64,000 bases of DNA. It comes from Hypericum androsaemum. Its lineage: Eukaryota > Streptophyta > Magnoliopsida > Malpighiales > Hypericaceae. A program made the position numbers and the translations under genes. The notes under the pieces were generated by a model. That model saw only the letters and a list, made by a program, of their open reading frames with translations. It searched no databases and was not told the DNA's origin. Of this stretch, positions 57,969 to 64,000 are shown piece after piece (within the stretch, counting starts at the first letter, position 1; each line of letters opens with the position of its first letter). The stretch spans positions 15,060,092 through 15,124,091 of the forward strand of contig OZ023190.1 in the NCBI GenBank assembly GCA_963995505.1, given 5' to 3'.

Positions 57969-58059
57969 GCGGTTTCTGGCTCGACTCCAGGCAAGGAAAA
58001 CATCCCCTGACAACCCCATTCAGGAAATTGTCGGGGAAATTAACCCCCTTTTGGAAAAT
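57969..58059 (-). repeat. Right terminal inverted repeat
   Basis: Reverse-complemented, it matches 52854-52944 in order: CCAAAAGGGGGTTAATTTCC, GAATGGGGTTGTCAGGGG and TCGAGCC. Confidence 0.85.
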
Positions 58060-58067
58060 TTATGCAC

Positions 58068-58282
58068 CTACTTTCAATCATTTCCAAAAAAGAAAGGGTG
58101 CATAGAACTAATTTGCATATTCAATTAATATAACTAACTTATCGGATTATTTGCATATTCGAATTTAAATTAATAAACTAATTTGTCGAGCAAAAGAATC
58201 TAATGGGACGGGGTAGCGTCGTTCTTACAAAACCCAAAACCGCTCAATCTCTCACTCCGTCCTCTCCTCTCTGGCCGAGCTT
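58068..58282 (+). promoter_or_regulatory. Upstream region of the gene at 58283
   Basis: About 215 bp separate the inverted-repeat element from the start codon, so the element forms the gene's upstream border. A pyrimidine-rich leader lies at 58240-58275. No TATA box was assigned. Confidence 0.4.
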
Positions 58283-59929
58283 ATGGCGGACAAACCCAGC
58301 AGGGCGCTGGTCCTATACGGCGACGGATTGGCGCGCGGCGTCGGCTCCGAATCGCGCACCGACGACCTCCACTCCCTCGCCTCCCTGTCCTCGTGCGGTT
58401 TCCTGAGCCTCCCGGACGCTCCCTGTCCAGGTCAGCTCCGACGAGGGTAGTATGGTAATTTCTCATCCAAAACCCATCCGACTAACGGAAAACGTGTGAA
58501 ATCTGTATCAGAGAGCGAGGACGAGAGGATCGTTAGGGAGTTTGCACTTCTCTTGGATGCTTCGGTGAGCTTTTATTCCCTCTATTCTAATTTTATTCTG
58601 TTATTATTGATTGTCCTTTTTATTTATTTATTTTTTTTAAATTTGTAATATGTGATGATGCTTAATGTTTATTATTCCGGTTCTCTTAGGGCAAGGATTC
58701 GGCGATACCAACCCTATCAGATAGGTAATTGGTTGGGGGTTTCAGAGCTTTTTTAAAATTTTAATGTTAGTATTTGAGAATTGCTCTGTAATCTCCGGGT
58801 TCAGGTTCATGGAGATGAAGGCGGCCGTGGTTACCAGCAACCCGGGCTTGGGATCTCTCTGTGGCAAGCTGGGGCTGTCAGTGCTCCAGCTTGATCAGTT
58901 TGTTGCCAAGGATTTTGATTCCTCCAAGTCTTCGGTTGGTTGTTTGATCCTTGAGTTGGTGAAGCTGCTCGGGTTTCAAGACGGGAGGGTGCTCGAGACG
59001 TCTCCGTACGATTTGGTTTTCGTTCACATTGTGGACGGACAGACTGGGAAGGGTGTTCCTGCTGACGTGGGGTATGTGAATGATTTGGTGGGTGGTATAA
59101 TGCAGGTGGCTCCTCCTGGTTCGGAAATTGGTTCTAGGTTGCACTTGTCTGTTGTGATGAGCTACGGGCACGTGAAGGAGGGTGATCGCAATGATTTTTC
59201 AATCAAGATTTCCAAGGATGAGATAGACCCTGTTCTTCACGCTCTTGTCCCTCGTCAGAGTTACACGATGAGGGGAGAAAAAACGCGGGAGAATGTTAGG
59301 TATGAAGAATCATACCAACTGTTTTGTGCGAATGTGCTGCTTTTGGGTTTTTTTTCTTTTGTGTCATGCTAACTTGTGGATCAACAGGAATTATTGCCCT
59401 ATGCTGATTGCTCAATGGCAATACGCTGTAACTCGAGTGGACATGGCAGAGGCATTCTCATTCGGAGACTTTAAGCTGGTAAGTACATACTTGAAGCATG
59501 AAGCATTTCTTTCGATCTATATGACACTTACCTCTAAAGTTTATTTGTATCCCTAGCGTGCTAGACAGCGAGAAACTCGCCTCTTTTGTGCATAGAAACA
59601 TACGAAGCCCGTAAATGCTGAATTTGTGGTGGTTATGTCACATTTACCTGTAACCCTGAGATTAGCTGCAGCGCATATACTAGAACACATTGGTCTGAGT
59701 GATAAATCATCCAGACCAAGTTGGTCAGAAGGGTTTGTATCTGCAATGGACAAGACTTGAGAAAATGTTCCTTTAATTTTCCGTCTCCCATTCCAGTTGG
59801 TCTGCGTTTTTTGTACTCTGATCAGACTTGTCCTTTTTGCAGCGTGGAGGGAATCTAGTTATACCAGCCGATAGATTTCTCCATGAAGTAGCATTCAAGC
59901 TATGGAAAGCTCCCAAGTATGGGGCTTAA
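58283..59929 (+). CDS. Conserved plant protein of unknown function, six exons
   Basis: Exons 58283-58430, 58512-58564, 58690-58724, 58805-59299, 59388-59478 and 59843-59929 join to 909 nt, 302 residues, with consistent phases. It begins MADKPSRALVLYGDGLARGV and contains ESEDERIVREFALLLDAS, DLVFVHIVDGQTG, VAPPGSEIGSRLHLSVVMSYG and, near the end, NYCPMLIAQWQYAVTRVDM. No signal peptide or membrane span is seen. The opening 'ALVLYGDGLAR' and the central 'DLVFVHIVDG' are reminiscent of alkaline-phosphatase/phosphoglycerate-mutase-type metalloenzymes, but the metal ligands cannot be confirmed. From memory, plants have a single-copy family with this N-terminus and no assigned role. The gene appears intact. 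Confidence 0.85.
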
Positions 59930-60629
59930 TGCTGGTTGGTCGGTTTGGAGTTCACTTGTATGGAGACATGATCGACCGGATTAAGTTCTGATATTAACTT
60001 GGCGTTCTATGATGGTCTTATACACACACTTGTCATGCTGCTTCCTTGAGTGGCCGAGTTCTAACTAATCACCTTTGTTTACCCAGCAACCTAACCTTCC
60101 TTCAAGAGGTACACTCATTACACTATCGGGGTCGGCTGCATCGTGCTTTGTCTCAAATGGGGGTTTCAAGGACAAGGAACGGAAAGAGAACCGAAAAAAG
60201 AGACCCAAGTTTGTGTGTTGTTCTTATTCCAACTGTTGTCTTAATTGGTAAACCGGACTTTGTACTCGAGTTTTGAAATAGTCATATGACTCTCCGACGA
60301 GTTCACGATTACTGTTTTTAGGTCTCGAGAGAAGTCGGTAAGCGATGCACATGCACCAACAAGACATGGTGACCGTACACATCGTTTGGAGGAGAAATGG
60401 GCTATATATATAGCAAACGAGGTTGTATTTTGTAAACAATGGGGTGTACAGTTTTTCAACAATTACATCCTTGTTCTAGTTGTTCTTAATCGAGTCACGA
60501 TTCAGCGTGTTTCATGGAAACTCCACCATGAAAACGAAAGCAGCCCAATAACGAAGGGCCCGCCCACCATATATACACCAAGGCGGACAAATTTCACATA
60601 TTGAAAAAAAAATTGTTCTATTAGGCTAT
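59930..60629 (+). other. 3' flank of the unknown-function gene
   Basis: Probable 3' UTR, then intergenic DNA. No further gene is recognised. Confidence 0.45.
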
Positions 60630-61405
60630 TAGGCTGCGTTCTGTACGTATTGTGGACATACTTATTTATTCTATATGTTCCGTCCTAAAGAGAATATTCA
60701 TTAATCCGATCAAAATTGATCATCGCAGTTACATTAAAAATTATTATACCATAAAACAAAATTCTGCATAAAAAATCAATATCAAAACTAAATCATTCAA
60801 AAAAAATCAATCGTCCTAGTTACATTACGAATATTTTTAATATATCAACACATAATTTGACAAATATGTATGTTTTTGTAAAGGTACAAGTATTATTAAG
60901 AATATTGGTAAATGTACAATGAAGTCGTGTGTTGAATTTCCTTTTACGAAAACCTCATTAAAACACTATCATGGTAAATATGTATTAATCAAATATCTGA
61001 ATTAATCCGTTTATATCTTTATATGAATTTGTATCCGAAATATAAAATTTAGAAAATTTAAACGAGTATACAAATATCAAAATATTTGTATCCGAATTAA
61101 AAAATTTTGTATATGAGACCTGAAAATCATATATTAGAGAAACATTAGCCTTATTTGGGTTAAACTTGGTGAAGAAATTTTTAAAAAAGGGAAAGAGTTT
61201 AGGATAAATATGGTAAAAATATATCACGAAATATTTATGTTTTATGACAGAATTTTATATCCCATGAAAATAAATGGGACAAGAAATTGGGAGTGAGCTA
61301 GAACAAACTTTCAATTTTGTCCCGTCCATTTCTTGCGCCAAACATAGGCTTGGATAAAAATCCTTATCGAGTCATGTCCAAGCCATGAAATCAAACGCAG
61401 TCTGA
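60630..61405. mobile_element. Possible AT-rich MITE
   Basis: The left reads GGCTGCGTTCTGTACGTATT with GGACAT nearby. The right, reverse-complemented, reads GACTGCGTTTGATTTCATGG with GGACATGACTC. These look like diverged inverted repeats. No clear target duplication was found and the interior is noncoding. Confidence 0.3.
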
Positions 61406-62418
61406 AGGACTCGATCTGACACACAATGGTTACCTTTGCCCACCCGGACATTTGACGCCAAACAGACGAAATTCGTCCCATAATGGAAATTGTAATGTAG
61501 CGTAGCTGTCATGGTTGATGCCGACCGTTGAGAGTTCATGAACTTCATGTTTATACCTATTCCGCTCCTATGTGACCCGAAGCATATACATTTCCCTCTG
61601 CTCGTCTTCTTCCTTCTCCGCCCCGCTGTGCTCCTTTCTCATTGTTTCGTCCACCAGAACAGGGCACCCTGTTTCTGCTAGCCTACTACTGCTGCCGCCT
61701 CTACTTGCTCTGCTTTTGGGTATTGGTTAAGGCTGGAGAGACTGAGCTCAAGTTTGGTGGGGGATTGAGAATGTAGAGAGTTAGACTAGCATAGTTAGAG
61801 GTTCTTGGGTTCGGAAGGGTGGAGGAGACTTTGAGTGACTAATCTGGTACACTCCCCCAAAGGACAGAACACTCCTCTTCACATCGGGCAACAAAATGAG
61901 AGAAAACAGCCATAAATTGCTAGAACCTTTGTGTTTTCTTCTCTTGCCATTGTTGTTTTCTTCTTCTTTTTTCTTTGCTTCTTCGTTTCTACAAAGTACA
62001 AACGTCTTGCAGAGGTCACATTTGTACAATTCCAATATTGGGATTTGCCTACCCCAAAATACCTCTGCAGAGACGCAATCACGAATACCACGTAAAACTA
62101 GTAAATCACTACGGATTATACACGGAAGAGAAGATAGAAGAAACGTCCTCAGTAGTATCCTCCACTGCAACTTATGCAGCTACTTACGCCTGAAGATCTC
62201 CACACCGACGAAAGAATGGGCGTGTTGAGTCCCCACTTTGAATGAACCAACACTTCCAGGTCCGGTATTGTTCTTTTTACTTGTATCAAATGCAAAATGT
62301 TTCCTTTTTTTTTCCTTTTTATATTTCTTTCTTCCTTGCTGCTTCTCCATCTCTTCGAGCCAAGGAGCGAGGACCTATTATTAACAGACGCACTTTTTCC
62401 ATTCAATTGTTGTGTGCT
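61406..62418. other. Region downstream of the Raf-like kinase
   Basis: This probably includes the kinase 3' UTR on the minus side. Open frames on both strands (61781-62228) show no recognised domain. Confidence 0.4.
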
Positions 62419-63463
62419 CTATAGAGTAGTTTTCTGAATATGTAGTCGTTGCACCCGGCGGAGCCGAGAGATGAGCTGTGAGAAAGAGGGCCGCAAGTGT
62501 GGCTCCCTGCAGACCACGAACAAGATTTGGTCATGGAAAAGAAAACTGAGATGGCAAGATGCAATCAACTCTGCAGAAGTGGCCAAAAATCCGAGGTCTC
62601 TTGCTCACATTTGCCAACAATCTTGTATGATACGAGCAACTGAGGGATCCATGTGGTCTGGGATCTCGAGACGTCTATTCTGAAATCCCACAGCTCCCAC
62701 AACCTGCATCGGGTTCAGATCCTTCCAAGGGATTTCACAAGTAGCCAATTCCCACAATATCACACCAAAACTGTAGATGTCACATCTGCAACCATGGAGC
62801 CCGATCAAATAAGAAACATGGTGCATGAACGCCGAATAGTGTACCTTAAAAAAGTTAAAATAGTACAAGTCGCGGAATAACAACTGTGTAGTGGCATACT
62901 TACTTTTCACTTGCTGGTTCGTTCCTTAGGACTTCCGGTGCCATCCACTCAGGCTGCAGTTCAAAAGCAAAATCATTGAGTTTTGATCCGAAATATTGAC
63001 ACAACAAGCTACCCATGGGAAGCAGGTATTGGCATCTGGCAAGTCTTACTGTTCCAGCAGTTGATTTCGATGACAGAAAGGTGTGATGCTTGAGGCGTGA
63101 CAACCCAAAATCACAGACCTGGAACAAGACGGAAAGAAGTCTTGAAAACTTTATTTAGCAAACGATAAAGTTTTACGATTGCACATCATATGGAAGATGT
63201 AATTAGTTGGTCAACCTTAACAACCCAATTCTTGTCTACTAGGAGATTTGGAGACTTCAAATCTCGATGCACAATTGTAGGTTGGCTTGTATGTAAATAA
63301 TTCATCCCCTTGGCCTGCAAGTAACCAAGATAGTTTCATACATTGAGGAAAACAAAAGAGCTAATAGCTAATGTGAAGCATTACCACATCAATAGCCATT
63401 CGCAGTCGCCTCTTTTCATCTATGGGAGAATTGGGACGATGCAATAATCTATACAGGCTCCCC
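62419..63463 (-). CDS. Raf-like MAPKKK (CTR1/EDR1 group), C-terminal part, runs off the window
   Basis: This is the 3' part of a serine/threonine protein kinase gene. Exons on the minus strand are 63385-63463, 63216-63314, 63050-63118, 62904-62953, 62609-62785 and 62419-62506, all with consistent phases. They encode the C-lobe of a kinase domain: [13 protein letters not shown], catalytic loop [11 protein letters not shown] with the catalytic Asp, the DFG motif in [18 protein letters not shown], activation segment ending [12 protein letters not shown], then [13 protein letters not shown] and the terminal [12 protein letters not shown], closing KTTL and TAG. Sequence style matches CTR1/EDR1-type Raf-like kinases of ethylene and defence signalling. 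The ATP-binding lobe and regulatory N-terminus are not in the window. There are no stops or shifts in the visible part. Confidence 0.92.
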
Positions 63464-64000
63464 CTACAACCAGAAAGGAACAAGGAAAAGCAACAGCAGA
63501 AATTTGATGAGCTTATAAGAAGCTGAAATTTGCCAAAGGAATTCTTGTTCAGCAGCCCTTCTGCAATTCAGGCATGAAGGAGAACTACAAAATCCTTGGG
63601 AGCCCTTTCACTATGACTGTCTCAAACAATTTTAAAAAAATGCACTAGAAGTATCCGAGCCTTGCATGGACGCGAAGTTGCCAGAATGAATCCGGAATGA
63701 TTAAAATTTGTATTCCCTACTCAATCCGCATTGCCAATATAGCAGTTCTTAACAAAAGGAATGTCTCCCCAAGAGAATGATTTCCACAATTATTATTAAT
63801 AGGTTGGGGCTCATGGCCAGAGAAACCATGTTGTGCCCTAGAGTATATATGGTGCAATTTCCATAACAAAGTTACGCAGGAGGGACCTGTTTATTTAAAG
63901 ATGAGCAAAGCTAAAATTTGATGATTTACTGAGACTCTAAAACATGAAGCTATCCCGAAACATGAGGTGACCAAGTGATTCAGAGTAAAGGCAACAAATG
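63464..64000 (-). other. Intron or upstream part of the Raf-like kinase
   Basis: The exon at 63463 begins in mid-codon, so the gene continues to the right. No coding block is recognised up to 64000; this is most likely one large intron. Confidence 0.5.

Larger units (their letters stand above)
52854..58059. mobile_element. 5.2-kb inverted-repeat element carrying twin HROB-like genes
   Basis: The termini are inverted repeats of about 90 bp (52854-52944 and 57969-58059) with few mismatches, starting ATTTTCCAAAAGGGGGTT. The sequence TATGCAC occurs just outside both ends (52842-52848 and 58061-58067), a possible target duplication with a few extra bases on the left. Just inside are arrays of GCTCC..GGAGC palindromes. 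The interior holds two divergently transcribed OB-fold genes related to HROB and a plant-mobile-domain fragment. No transposase, Rep, RT or integrase is seen. The superfamily is undetermined; a non-autonomous Mutator-like or other DNA transposon is the closest known structure. Confidence 0.75.

Noticed and set aside
52854..58059. Integrated geminivirus or pararetrovirus, suggested by divergent genes and iteron-like repeats
   Set aside because: No Rep, coat, movement or reverse transcriptase motifs are present, the genes have several spliceosomal introns, and the ends are inverted repeats.
58878..59171. Minus-strand open frame within the gene at 58283
   Set aside because: It is antisense to exon 4 of a well-supported multi-exon gene.
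61781..62228. Possible secreted protein (plus) with a Leu/Phe-rich start
   Set aside because: Both strands are open over the same AT/CT-rich stretch, no family is recognised, and it lies in the likely 3' flank of the kinase.

Overview
The window is nuclear DNA of a flowering plant, most likely a eudicot. The genes have short GT-AG introns, and the families are plant-specific: a type-B response regulator, a CBL10-type calcium sensor, a single C2H2 zinc finger with a QALGGH box and EAR tail, and a CTR1/EDR1-type Raf-like kinase. Intergenic DNA is AT-rich and packed with plant transposons. The species cannot be named from the sequence.

Host genes, left to right: a type-B ARR gene (minus, 346-3650, five exons); a GH18 class V chitinase copy broken by two frameshifts (minus, 17528-18883); an intronless C2H2-EAR zinc-finger gene (plus, 28731-29441); a nine-exon CBL10-like gene (plus, 44173-46446) with one GC-AG intron; a six-exon conserved plant gene of unknown function (plus, 58283-59929); and the 3' half of a Raf-like kinase (minus, 62419-63463) that continues past the right edge. 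They look like independent genes, although the ARR, CBL10 and Raf-like kinase families all belong to signalling.

The rest is mostly mobile DNA. Five Mutator-like elements were delimited by 9-bp target duplications (4027-5128, 6333-7664, 12463-13873, 23413-24848, 39433-40880), and a sixth is probable (27247-28524). Two hAT-like elements have 8-bp duplications (41847-42837, 50971-51770). There is a Helitron filled with a G-rich satellite (19222-20162), a Ty1/copia element nested in a 5'-truncated LINE (31291-38632), a second truncated LINE (46780-47953), a decayed gag-only LTR element, two inverted copies of a large LTR-like repeat, and MITE or foldback elements. Several elements carry pieces of host genes: STIP/TFIP11, farnesylcysteine lyase, CCD1 (beside a Helitron end), sorting nexin 1, an LRR protein, and unrecognised pieces. 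All four recognised single-gene captures are 5'/N-terminal pieces.

The most unusual object is a 5.2-kb unit at about 52854-58059. It has roughly 90-bp terminal inverted repeats and arrays of short palindromes just inside both ends. In the middle, two divergently transcribed genes, each with its own TATA box, encode proteins related to the OB-fold domain of HROB (the MCM8-MCM9 recombination factor). The plus gene reads intact through five exons. The minus gene is a broken paralogue. A fragment of a plant-mobile-domain protein lies near the right end. No known transposase is visible, so this is the best candidate for an undescribed system.
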